A stretch of 8,514 nt of DNA from an uncultured Saprospiraceae bacterium (GCA_937959375.1 CALGLS010000385.1:1-8514), one strand, 5' to 3'; numbered from the stretch's first letter, positions 1-6,852 are shown. The notes: a model not told the origin generated them from the sequence alone. Translations and numbers: made by a program.

Positions 1-2532
1 ACGGTACCAATTGACAACGAGTCCGTAAAAACTGGTTTCTTGGATGAAGACTTATCTACGAGAGAAGTTATTTTCAATGATGATCGTCCAGAGTACCGCT
101 TAGTTATGAAACCACAGCAAGCCGTTTTCCAAAATAATAACCGACTTAATTTAGTAGCGGATTTAGATTGGAACGCGATACAAGTTTATTTACCTGGTGT
201 TACTGATCTGAATATATGGGGGAATGGAAATTTCGGTTTCAAAACACCAAACGGCAGTAAAGGAGTCACCAACGTAGAAGGAGAATACGCAGGAACTTAT
301 GACGTCACCATCGATAGTCTCAGCGCCGGCATGAATGATGGAACCTACGCCTTCGGTTTTATTGGAAGTATTATTTTAGGTGATTCTGAAGCCGGTATTT
401 CTGGCACCAGTCCTTCCAATCCTCCTAAATTTAATATGGTTTCTGCCGAGCAAAAAGGAGCAACAGGTCTTAACCCCTCCACTCCAAGTTGGTTAAAAAA
501 ATATACCGATTCCGGTTTAGTAGATATGGTAAATGAAGAGAAAATACCATTATTCATTATGATAAAAATCAAGACTCCAGCTGCAGAAGTAAATGGTAGA
601 ATTGTGTCTCTTCGCGATGATCCAACTTGGGGTAATGCTTTTTATGGAAAAATAAAAGCAAAAATCAAGAAGCCAAAACCGTTTGCACTTGATGCAAAAG
701 TATTAGTTGGTAATAAACAGGGGGTCGGCTACTGGTTTGTAGAAGCAGGTATTGCTGCAGGTGCTGCTGACAAAGACGATAAAAACGCTGCGCAAAGTAG
801 TGCAAAGAATACGCGCTTACAAAAGTTTGGTGCAAAAGTAAAAGGTAAAACGTTAAGCACCAATAAAAAGATACCGGGTCAAAGAGTGGGCATCAAATTA
901 GGTAAAATAGAGATCGTTGAATTAAGAGGCCGGGTCTACCACCATATGAATCATGACATGAGCAAGGGAATGAATAGCTCCTGCACATTGAAGCCTAAAA
1001 CAACGACTGTAGATCCAAAGTTTCATTTTGAAAACATGACCGACATTGATTTAAATACCATTTTTGATAATTTGAGATGGCCTGATCTGTCGAAACTTTT
1101 CTGTAGACTTGATAGACCTGCTTTCAAATCAGTACTCTCTGCTTTACCTGATCCAGACTATGATCATTTGGGTAAGGAAATACCAAACGTAGATTGGCCA
1201 ATGGTGAAAGCAACGTATCCAAACTTAAGCTATAGTCAAATTGAGTTGCTATTCCCTGGAGCAGATTGGTGCAGTATTGTTGCTAAGATTCCGGGAATAA
1301 ACTGGGGTGATATTGCATTCAATTTACCAAGCATTCCAGACTTCCCAGATCTCTGTGATGTCAACCAATATCTCTGGAAAAAAGTTATTGCTGCAATTGA
1401 TCAGCAGGTTCAAGCAGATAGTGCATTGCTTGCAAAACATAAAATGCTCACAGAAGAGGAGTTCATTAGTTTAGAATTAGTTGGGCCAACGATTAAATGG
1501 TCAGAGCTTACCGAAGCATACCCAAATAAAGATTGGTGTGGAATGATCGTACGCGTTCCAGAAATTGATTGGGTAACTGTTTTTGCTGGTCTTAACTTTC
1601 CAAAACTTAGCTTACCCAATTGGCGTGGTTTATTACCAAATTTAAACCTCAACTTACCTGAGTTTGGCATCGACGTACCCGAAATAAAAGATCTTCCAAT
1701 AGCCAAAGCCATTGATGTCAAATACGAAGTAGACGAAACGACTTCTTACGGCGGAATGCTAATGGTTGGAATACAAGACGCCATGACCAGTGGACGTTTA
1801 GCGCAGGCAAAAGGCACACTAGAAATCAGTTTTGACGATACGTATAAGCTCAAACAAATTGGCTTGCAACTTGAAGGCGGTTTTGGAAATGCACCGGGGG
1901 AAACTGACTTTAAAAAATCAATGGTACAGACGGTAGGCTGTTTAACTTATACCGCTTCTACAGAAACCTTCATCGCCGATTTAGAAGCGATTGCAAGAAA
2001 GGGCGTTTGCGTTAATGCAAATATGCATCTACAAATTAGTCCGGGCCAATTCGATCTCAATATTGGAAGTGAACAAGACAAGATAACAGTGGTTCCTGGT
2101 TGTGTTGGCTCAGGAGCTTTTGGATGGTTATATATCAACAGAAAAAATGAAGTAACCAATGTTGGTGCAGGTTTAGGATTAGGCATGTACGCCAATTTAA
2201 AGACACCAGAAATTGGTATTGACGGTGTCTGTTCGGGTTATGGATTCTTTAGAGCACGAGCAGAATTGGGTGTAAGAGCAGATGCTCAAGTTGAACCTGA
2301 GTTTAAATTTATAAAAGCAGGAGTCTTCTTCGACTCTTCAGTAGATATTGGTGTTAGTCTATCCGGAGCCTTGTGCCCATTTGGTGATATCAATGCACTC
2401 CATCTTGGATTAAGAGGTGACCTTACTTACTATTTTGACACCAGTCTACTCCGGGGAGAAGTCTCTGGCGAAGCAGAAATTTTTGGACTTGTAGATGTAG
2501 AATTTGATTTTGGGGTTAACCTTAAACTTTAA
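1..2532 (+). CDS. C-terminal part of a giant, repeat-containing, probably extracellular protein (5' truncated by window)
   Basis: The reading frame is open from the first base (Thr-Val-Pro-Ile-Asp...) to a TAA at 2530-2532, so the TTG at 40 is not a real start; 843 C-terminal residues are visible. I do not recognise a named family. Fragment residues 1-345 look beta-rich, with Gly/Asn/Asp turns and a Lys-rich stretch (about 215-300). Residues 350-445 are eight uninterrupted 12-residue repeats, later units following D-W-x-x-[ILV]-x-x-x-[ILYF]-P-x-x. A helical, charged linker (446-498) precedes three more units (499-536), and a single similar unit sits at 56-67. Residues ~560-843 alternate polar and hydrophobic residues with many Gly and five Cys, and end in an amphipathic strand (FDFGVNLKL). 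This suggests a secreted or outer-surface beta-structured protein, but no signal peptide is visible because the N-terminus is missing. No T9SS-type C-terminal domain is apparent. No catalytic motif was seen. Coding is certain; function is unknown. Confidence 0.9.
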   Translation, partial: TVPIDNESVKTGFLDEDLSTREVIFNDDRPEYRLVMKPQQAVFQNNNRLNLVADLDWNAIQVYLPGVTDLNIWGNGNFGFKTPNGSKGVTNVEGEYAGTYDVTIDSLSAGMNDGTYAFGFIGSIILGDSEAGISGTSPSNPPKFNMVSAEQKGATGLNPSTPSWLKKYTDSGLVDMVNEEKIPLFIMIKIKTPAAEVNGRIVSLRDDPTWGNAFYGKIKAKIKKPKPFALDAKVLVGNKQGVGYWFVEAGIAAGAADKDDKNAAQSSAKNTRLQKFGAKVKGKTLSTNKKIPGQRVGIKLGKIEIVELRGRVYHHMNHDMSKGMNSSCTLKPKTTTVDPKFHFENMTDIDLNTIFDNLRWPDLSKLFCRLDRPAFKSVLSALPDPDYDHLGKEIPNVDWPMVKATYPNLSYSQIELLFPGADWCSIVAKIPGINWGDIAFNLPSIPDFPDLCDVNQYLWKKVIAAIDQQVQADSALLAKHKMLTEEEFISLELVGPTIKWSELTEAYPNKDWCGMIVRVPEIDWVTVFAGLNFPKLSLPNWRGLLPNLNLNLPEFGIDVPEIKDLPIAKAIDVKYEVDETTSYGGMLMVGIQDAMTSGRLAQAKGTLEISFDDTYKLKQIGLQLEGGFGNAPGETDFKKSMVQTVGCLTYTASTETFIADLEAIARKGVCVNANMHLQISPGQFDLNIGSEQDKITVVPGCVGSGAFGWLYINRKNEVTNVGAGLGLGMYANLKTPEIGIDGVCSGYGFFRARAELGVRADAQVEPEFKFIKAGVFFDSSVDIGVSLSGALCPFGDINALHLGLRGDLTYYFDTSLLRGEVSGEAEIFGLVDVEFDFGVNLKL
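1048..1335 (+). repeat. Protein-level tandem repeat: eight 12-residue (36 nt) units
   Basis: Eight consecutive in-frame 36 nt units encode DLNTIFDNLRWP, DLSKLFCRLDRP, AFKSVLSALPDP, DYDHLGKEIPNV, DWPMVKATYPNL, SYSQIELLFPGA, DWCSIVAKIPGI and NWGDIAFNLPSI. Hydrophobic or aromatic residues recur at positions 2, 5 and 9. Pro is at position 10 in the last six units and at position 12 in the first two. The units are diverged at DNA level, so this is an old, selected structural repeat rather than a recent slippage array. Spacing suggests one short helix or turn per unit, punctuated by Pro; this structure is inference. Confidence 0.8.
1495..1608 (+). repeat. Second block of the 12-residue repeat (three units)
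   Basis: After a ~53-residue helical insert the motif resumes as KWSELTEAYPNK and DWCGMIVRVPEI, then a 14-residue variant, DWVTVFAGLNFPKL. The W-x-x-Phi-x-x-x-Phi-P spacing is the same as in the block at 1048-1335. The variant unit probably ends the array, since the following Leu/Pro/Asn-rich stretch no longer keeps the period. Confidence 0.7.
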
Positions 2533-2635
2533 TTAAGTGGTTTATTCGTTGTTGCTTAATAAAAATAATTTTTAAATCTGTTGGATTAGCTAGCAGAACC
2601 AAGGACAAAATTTTCTTCGACCGTTTTTTTAAACC

Positions 2636-2661
2636 ACAAAAGGAACAAAAGAAAACAAAAG
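2636..2661. repeat. A-rich short motif array, ACAAAAG x3
   Basis: The heptamer ACAAAAG occurs at 2636-2642, 2645-2651 and 2655-2661, i.e. every 9-10 bp, just after a T7 run (2624-2630). It lies in the gene-free stretch 2533-2757 downstream of the giant gene. It resembles degenerate 'ccacaaag-acacaaag' intergenic arrays seen in many bacteria, but with three short copies in AT-rich DNA the assignment is weak. No gene was found in 2533-2757. Confidence 0.35.
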
Positions 2662-2700
2662 TTTCTACAACAGAGCATACGTATAAAGAGCTTTGTACAC

Positions 2701-2736
2701 GTCTGGCGAAAAGGTGCCAGACCGACAGACCCTTTT
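2701..2736. other. Hairpin region with two mutually exclusive stems
   Basis: GTCTGGC (2701-2707) and GCCAGAC (2716-2722) form a perfect 7 bp stem with an 8 nt loop. The loop's AAAAGG (2709-2714) can instead pair with CCTTTT (2731-2736). Read on the + strand, the second stem's own 3' arm supplies a short T run, so this could weakly terminate transcripts from the giant gene that ends at 2532. It is not a canonical terminator, and the next gene points the other way. Confidence 0.3.
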
Positions 2737-2756
2737 GTGATTCACAATTTATATTA

Positions 2757-2910
2757 GAGCATGTTTAAATTTCCATTTAATTACAAATCAATGTTTTATG
2801 AACCTCGCGTCCAATTTTAGAATTCAGTTAGCTCGCTAAACTCATTAAAAAATTGTTAGCGAGAACCATAAACTCTTGATTTTCATAGGAAACTAAATTT
2901 AAACATGCTG
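2757..2910. mobile_element. MITE-like non-autonomous element, complete copy
   Basis: Perfect 15 bp terminal inverted repeats, AGCATGTTTAAATTT (2758-2772) and its complement (2895-2909), enclose a non-coding interior. One extra base on each side gives G...G ends flanked by TTA on both sides (2754-2756 and 2911-2913), consistent with a 3 bp TNA target duplication. The interior has a second inverted repeat, CTCGCTAA (2832-2839) and TTAGCGAG (2856-2863). A second copy, inverted, starts at 8380 and matches at all but two of the 134 aligned bases available. No ORF of useful size is present, so the element would depend on a transposase elsewhere. GAG-type ends with a TNA duplication recall IS5-family (IS427/IS1031-like) elements; that family assignment is inference. 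Confidence 0.8.
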
Positions 2911-2914
2911 TTAA

Positions 2915-3907
2915 CTAAACTCGATCATACGTTGGATAAAAAATACCCGCTTCTTTTCTTACCTGATCCAACAAGTCCATCAAATCAACACTAAAAGAAT
3001 GAGGCATCAAAGGATGCTCAATATCATCTTTGAATAAGTATTCCATTACAGCTTCTGCTTCATAACGATATCCATAACCAAGGCATTCAAAGAAAATATC
3101 TTTTGGCTCCTTACCATTTAACAACAAGGTTACACTCGTCGACTCATGAAAACGTGTATTGATTCGAATGACACCTTTGGTTCCGTATATGTAAGCTTCT
3201 GTTGCGGTGTCGTTCAACAATGTTGCATGAAGATTAGCAATCTTATTGTTAGAATATCTAAACAGCATGTGACAAGTTTCGTCTACCTTGGTTTTACCAA
3301 TCGATGCCATTGCCTTTATTTCTTCTGGTTTTCCAAATAGTAAAAGAGAAAGAAATACCGGATAGATTCCAATGTCTAATAAAGCTCCTCCTCCTTCGTT
3401 TTGATTAAACAAACGCCCAGATTCATCAAAGGCTGCTTTAAAACCAAAATCAGCTTTGACCGAAGTCACTTCACCAATAACATCATCTTCAATCATTGCT
3501 AACACTTTTTTGGTAGTCGGTAAAAAACGTGTCCAAAGTGCTTCCATTAAAAAAGTCTGATTCGACTTTGCTGCAGCTATCATTTCCTCTACCTCTCCCC
3601 CGTTCATGGCAAATGGTTTTTCACACAAAACCGGAATTTTATTTTTCAAACACAACAAAGTGTTTTTGTGATGACGAGGATGCCGTGTAGCAATATAAAC
3701 AACATCTAAATCAGGACAGTCCATCATTTCTTCATAAGATCCATAATAATGTACCGCATCATATTGTGCCGCAAAATTTTGAGCTCGCACACCAGATGTC
3801 GATGCAACAGCATGTAAGGTTGCATTAGGAATTAACTTTAAATCTGCTGCAAATTTATGAGCAATATGCCCTAGTCCTAATATACCCCAGTTAACTTTTT
3901 TTTGCAT
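2915..3907 (-). CDS. Gfo/Idh/MocA family NAD(P)-dependent oxidoreductase (dihydrodiol dehydrogenase-like)
   Basis: This is a 330-residue cytosolic dehydrogenase of typical family length. The N-terminal Rossmann fold starts immediately, with G-x-G-x-x-A at residues 11-16 (GLGHIA). The family signature EKPF is at 96-99, with the expected catalytic Lys97. The second domain has GGGALLD-I-G-I-Y at 172-182: Tyr182 takes the place of the His found in many sugar-oxidising members. Together with EALWTRFLP (122-130, Trp125) this matches the dimeric dihydrodiol dehydrogenase branch, whose mammalian enzyme uses Lys97 and a Tyr near 180. The family oxidises trans-dihydrodiols and some sugars such as xylose; the substrate here cannot be read from sequence. 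The ATG at 3907 begins the fold without spare residues and has no Shine-Dalgarno, as is usual for Bacteroidota. The TAG stop lies one base from the TTA duplication of the MITE-like element. The gene is divergent from the BASS gene and shares no operon. Confidence 0.9.
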   Translation of the reverse strand: MQKKVNWGILGLGHIAHKFAADLKLIPNATLHAVASTSGVRAQNFAAQYDAVHYYGSYEEMMDCPDLDVVYIATRHPRHHKNTLLCLKNKIPVLCEKPFAMNGGEVEEMIAAAKSNQTFLMEALWTRFLPTTKKVLAMIEDDVIGEVTSVKADFGFKAAFDESGRLFNQNEGGGALLDIGIYPVFLSLLLFGKPEEIKAMASIGKTKVDETCHMLFRYSNNKIANLHATLLNDTATEAYIYGTKGVIRINTRFHESTSVTLLLNGKEPKDIFFECLGYGYRYEAEAVMEYLFKDDIEHPLMPHSFSVDLMDLLDQVRKEAGIFYPTYDRV

Positions 3908-3952
3908 AAACGTAAGCTTTGTATGAAAACGATGAAGTTGTTAAAAATTTGA

Positions 3953-4062
3953 CGTTCTTTGACAAATCCCGTGGCCAATGTTAAAATGAAAGCAAAAGTG
4001 ACCGAAGGAAACGTTGATTTTATTTTATCATTGGGCTATACCACGGGATTTGTCAAAGAACC
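3953..4062. mobile_element. 110 bp hairpin element (MITE-like) in a divergent intergenic region
   Basis: A perfect 21 bp inverted repeat spans 3954-3974 (begins GTTCTTTGACAAATCCCG) and 4041-4061. After a 6 nt bulge (4035-4040) the stem continues with CCAATG (3975-3980) against CATTGG (4029-4034), then imperfectly to about 3995/4014, so nearly the whole element folds into one long hairpin. The 7 bp AATTTGA is repeated directly on both sides (3946-3952 and 4063-4069), as expected for a target duplication. It is unrelated to the 154 bp element. Both flanking genes are transcribed away from it, so it is not a terminator. It could affect 5' leaders or promoters of either gene. A cis-regulatory hairpin rather than a mobile element remains possible. 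Confidence 0.65.
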
Positions 4063-4110
4063 AATTTGAATAATAAATTCCGAATAAAGTCAGTACAACA
4101 AGCTTTAATG

Positions 4111-4140
4111 TTTGCCAACTCACTTTCTTCGCTAAATTTA
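4111..4140 (+). promoter_or_regulatory. Weak candidate Bacteroidota-type promoter for the BASS gene
   Basis: TTTG (4111-4114) is followed after 18 nt by TAAATTTA (4133-4140), which matches seven of eight positions of the -7 consensus TAnnTTTG. It would leave a leader of only about 10 nt before the ATG at 4157. No better pair was seen between the hairpin element and the gene, but in AT-rich DNA this can arise by chance. Confidence 0.25.
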
Positions 4141-4156
4141 CTATTTTGCTCTCATT

Positions 4157-5062
4157 ATGGATGCAATAGATCTAGTAAAAATAAATTTTAGTGCCGACCA
4201 ACTCATATTATTAAATATATGTCTCGCATTTTTAGTCTTCGGTGTAGCTCTTGACATTCGTATTTCTGATTTTAAAAGAATCGTAACTCAACCAAAAGCG
4301 GTGATCACTGGATTGACTTGCCAGTTGTTATTATTGCCACTATTAACCCTTGGCATGGTATATCTTTTTGATCCGGCTGCTAGTATTGCGATGGGGATGG
4401 TACTTATAGGTGTTTGCCCAGGAGGTAATGTTTCTAATTTTGCAGTTCATTTGTCGGGTGCTAATGCAGCACTATCCGTTACCCTAACATCTGTCGTTAC
4501 AATAGGAGCAATAGTTATTACACCAATGGCCTTTTATTTTTGGTCAGGTTTTATTCCATCGATTGAAAGTTTACCACAAAATCTAGAAGTAAGTCCAACC
4601 GAAATGTTTAAGACTATTTTTAACCTAATCGTCGTTCCACTGGCAATTGGTATGTTTTTGAATAATCGTTTTGAAAACTTCACAAACAAGATAAAAACAA
4701 CCGTTCGCAATATTTCTATTCTAATCTTTATGAGTTTCGTCGTATTTGCAACCTTAGGGAATTGGGACAACATTGTAGCGCATGTTTATCACGTCTTTTG
4801 GATAGTGTTGGTGCACAATACACTTGCCCTTGCGATGGGTTATGGGATTGCGCGTAGCGTCCGATTATCAGAATACGATTCACGAGCGATCTCTATTGAG
4901 ACAGGTATTCAAAATTCTGGTTTAGCGTTGATTCTAATTTTCAATTTCTTTGATGGACTTGGCGGAATGGCAATCATTGCCGCTTGGTGGGGTATCTGGC
5001 ATTTGATATCTGCCTTTGCTTTAGCTGCTTTTTGGGCCCGTTCTAAGGGAAAACATATATAA
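4157..5062 (+). CDS. Bile acid:sodium symporter (BASS) family transporter
   Basis: This 301-residue inner-membrane protein has about ten hydrophobic segments, the standard size for bacterial BASS/ASBT carriers. The two crossover-helix signatures are present: GVCPGGNVSNFAVHLSGAN (residues 85-103) and ETGIQNSGLAL (248-258). In characterised bacterial homologues the Glu and Gln of the second motif and the Ser/Asn of the first help form the sodium sites; here they correspond to Glu248, Gln252, Ser93 and Asn94. The carrier therefore probably couples sodium entry to uptake of an organic anion. Despite the family name, bacterial members move varied substrates (bile acids, pantoate, other carboxylates) and nothing here fixes which. 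The ATG at 4157 is preceded by AT-rich sequence without a Shine-Dalgarno. The gene starts 94 bp after the 110 bp hairpin element, and 282 bp separate it from the next gene, so it is probably a single-gene transcript. Confidence 0.9.
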   Translation: MDAIDLVKINFSADQLILLNICLAFLVFGVALDIRISDFKRIVTQPKAVITGLTCQLLLLPLLTLGMVYLFDPAASIAMGMVLIGVCPGGNVSNFAVHLSGANAALSVTLTSVVTIGAIVITPMAFYFWSGFIPSIESLPQNLEVSPTEMFKTIFNLIVVPLAIGMFLNNRFENFTNKIKTTVRNISILIFMSFVVFATLGNWDNIVAHVYHVFWIVLVHNTLALAMGYGIARSVRLSEYDSRAISIETGIQNSGLALILIFNFFDGLGGMAIIAAWWGIWHLISAFALAAFWARSKGKHI

Positions 5063-5251
5063 TTCAACAATAAACCGACCTTTTAAGTTACTTTTTCAGC
5101 AAATGTCGTCTTATTATCGAAACAAGACATAAGACCAAGACTTTATGACCAAAACATTTTCAGCAAGTTCCTTTTCCCATTTTTCCATTTCAAATGTTAA
5201 GGAATTCTTAAAAAATATAACCTTTCGTTATTATATAAGCTCAAATAGATA

Positions 5252-5259
5252 TACTTTTG
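5252..5259 (+). promoter_or_regulatory. Probable Bacteroidota -7 promoter element for the DUF937-OmpA gene
   Basis: TACTTTTG (5252-5259) matches the Bacteroidota -7 consensus TAnnTTTG at every position. The -33 partner is poor: the nearest TTG-like triplet is TTA at 5228-5230, 21 nt upstream. Transcription would start near 5265, giving an ~80 nt AT-rich leader before the ATG at 5345. The rest of the 5063-5344 spacer holds only a weak 7 bp hairpin (GTCTTAT 5108-5114 / ATAAGAC 5129-5135) and a 10 bp direct repeat, TTTTCAGCAA (5093-5102, 5157-5166). Confidence 0.4.
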
Positions 5260-5344
5260 AGTCTTACTATCCCATCTACATAAGAAATTAATAAGACATT
5301 AAACATACTTTTTCAACTATTAATCAATTCAAAATCAGACAATT

Positions 5345-6787
5345 ATGGCTGTTAATTTATTAGACATGCTGCAAAGCCAGTTAGGCGGTGCTGCGATGTC
5401 TCAAATCGGTAAACTCGTAGGTGCAGACGAATCAAAAGCGTCTTCTGCGATGGGAGCTATTCTTCCAACAATTTTAGGAAGTGTTATGTCAAAAGGATCA
5501 AGTTCTAGCGGAGCTGCTGGACTTATGAACATGCTAAATGACGGTGGTCATGACGGCGGAATCTTTGACAACCTAGGTTCTTTACTTGGAGGCGGTGAGT
5601 CTTCAAATGGTTTAATGAACACAGGTGGTACTGTCCTCAACTTTTTGATGGGGAACAAAACACAAGCTATTACCGACATGATCATGAACGTAACTGGCAT
5701 GGGTAAGGGCCCTGTTGGTTCAATGCTTCGACTTGCTGCTCCGATGGTAATCGGAATGATCGGTAAGCAAGTAAAAAGCGGTGGCTTAAACGCAAAAGGT
5801 TTAATGGACTTGCTAGCAGGTCAAAAAGACCACGTTGCTAAAGCTGCTCCTGCTGGAATGGGTAGCCTTCTTGGCTTAGCCGGTTTGGGCGATAACTTAA
5901 AAGGTGCTGCTGGTAAAGTAGCTGCTGGAGTAGGTAACACAGCTAACGCAGCAACTGCAACTGCTGCCGCTGCTGCTAGCGAAGGAAAGTCTATGCTTAG
6001 CAAGATTTTACCTATTGCTGTAATCGCTGCTCTTGCTATTGGTGCATGGGCTTATTTTAACGGCACTAGCATGACTGATGCTGCTGGTGATATGGTAAAC
6101 AAAACAACTGGTGCAGTTGGAGATGCTGCTGGCGCTGTAGGTGATGTTGCTGGTGCTGCTGCAGGTGCAGTTGGTGATGCAGCTGGTGCTGTAGGTGATG
6201 TTGCTGGTTCTGCAGTTGACGCTGCTGGAAACGCTGTAGGTGCTGCTGCTGATGCAGCTGGTAACGCTGCTGGCGCTGTAGCTGGTGCTGCTGGAGACGC
6301 TGCAGGTGCTGTAGCTGATGCTGCTGGTGGTGTTCTTGATGCTGCAACTGCGACTGCAAGAAAAGCTGTTGAAGGTCTTAAATTTGCTGCAGGTTCTGCT
6401 GGTGAAGGTTTGAATAACATGTTCAAATCTGGTGGTAACCTTATTGGTAAAAAAGTAGCTTTCAAAAATCTAAACTTTGCTACAGGTTCTGCTAACATTA
6501 CTGCATCTTCTGCAAGTGAGGTTCAAAACCTTGCTCAAGTATTAAAGGCTTACCCTAACTACAAAATTGAAGTTGGTGGTCACACTGATAATACTGGTAA
6601 CGCTGAGAAGAACATGGAACTTTCAAAAATGCGTGCTGCTTCTGTACAAGCTATGCTTACTAAGCTAGGTGTTGCTGCAGACCGTATTTCTGTTAAAGGT
6701 TACGGTGTTACTGCTCCTACTGCAACTAATGATACTGCAGAAGGACGTGCGGCTAATCGTAGAATTGAAGTAACGATTGTGAAGTAA
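5345..6787 (+). CDS. DUF937 (YidB-like) / OmpA C-terminal domain fusion protein, probable envelope-peptidoglycan anchor
   Basis: The 480 residues read as four blocks. Residues 1-~165 resemble DUF937/YidB (LLDMLQSQLGG... ILPTILGSVM... MVIGMIGKQV), a Gly/Met/Leu-rich helical domain of unknown function. Residues 221-238 (ILPIAVIAALAIGAWAYF) form one membrane helix. Residues ~245-340 are Ala/Gly/Asp/Val repeats. Residues ~370-479 are an OmpA-type peptidoglycan-binding domain with GGHTDNTG (411-418) and NMELSKMRAASV (423-434); Asp415 and Arg430 fit the residues that grip diaminopimelate. There is no N-terminal signal peptide, so the DUF937 part is probably cytosolic, with the single helix in the inner membrane and the OmpA domain in the periplasm; topology is inferred. 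Codons are strongly biased to GCT and GGT, which suggests high expression. The ATG follows AT-rich sequence and a good -7 element, and a clear terminator follows the stop. Confidence 0.9.
   Translation: MAVNLLDMLQSQLGGAAMSQIGKLVGADESKASSAMGAILPTILGSVMSKGSSSSGAAGLMNMLNDGGHDGGIFDNLGSLLGGGESSNGLMNTGGTVLNFLMGNKTQAITDMIMNVTGMGKGPVGSMLRLAAPMVIGMIGKQVKSGGLNAKGLMDLLAGQKDHVAKAAPAGMGSLLGLAGLGDNLKGAAGKVAAGVGNTANAATATAAAAASEGKSMLSKILPIAVIAALAIGAWAYFNGTSMTDAAGDMVNKTTGAVGDAAGAVGDVAGAAAGAVGDAAGAVGDVAGSAVDAAGNAVGAAADAAGNAAGAVAGAAGDAAGAVADAAGGVLDAATATARKAVEGLKFAAGSAGEGLNNMFKSGGNLIGKKVAFKNLNFATGSANITASSASEVQNLAQVLKAYPNYKIEVGGHTDNTGNAEKNMELSKMRAASVQAMLTKLGVAADRISVKGYGVTAPTATNDTAEGRAANRRIEVTIVK
6109..6348 (+). 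repeat. Ala/Gly/Asp/Val low-complexity repeat tract with a 54 nt (18-residue) period
   Basis: The tract encodes repeated GAVGDAAGAVGDVAG-type units. An identical 21 nt stretch occurs at 6134-6154 and again at 6188-6208, giving a 54 nt period. Further on it degenerates into heptad-like AADAAGNA / GAVADAAG units. Small residues with Asp every seven or so suggest a flexible or helical spacer between the membrane helix and the OmpA domain. High DNA identity among units makes length change by slippage or recombination likely. Confidence 0.75.
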
Positions 6788-6810
6788 TATTCGCAATTAT
6801 TCTTAAAGAT

Positions 6811-6852
6811 AAAAAGAGTGCTCAGATATAATGTCTGGGCACTTTTCTTTTT
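6811..6852. terminator. Bidirectional intrinsic terminator between convergent genes
   Basis: GTGCTCAGA (6818-6826) pairs with TCTGGGCAC (6834-6842) around the 7 nt loop TATAATG, with one G-U pair. The stem continues through the A-rich left flank against the T-rich right flank. On the + strand it is followed by TTTTCTTTTT (6843-6852), terminating the DUF937-OmpA gene 24 nt after its stop. On the - strand the A run (6811-6815) reads as a T tail, so it can also end the permease transcript, whose stop is about 50 nt away. Confidence 0.85.

Noticed and set aside
40..42. TTG at 40 as the start of the giant gene
   Set aside because: The frame is open through position 1 and the upstream residues continue in the same style, so the gene begins outside the window.
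2533..2570. ATTAAG...CTTAAT as terminator of the giant gene
   Set aside because: The stem is only six A/T-dominated pairs around a 17 nt loop and lacks a T run in the right place.
2735..2747. Palindrome TTGTGA-T-TCACAA as a CRP-type operator
   Set aside because: CRP-like sites need TGTGA and TCACA about 6 bp apart; here one base separates the halves, and no promoter lies close by.
6052..6498. Long open frames on the - strand opposite the DUF937-OmpA gene, encoding Pro/Ala- or Gln/His-rich peptides
   Set aside because: They are shadows of the GCT/GGT repeat tract on the + strand; the composition is a direct consequence of the repeats and no start signal or family motif supports them.
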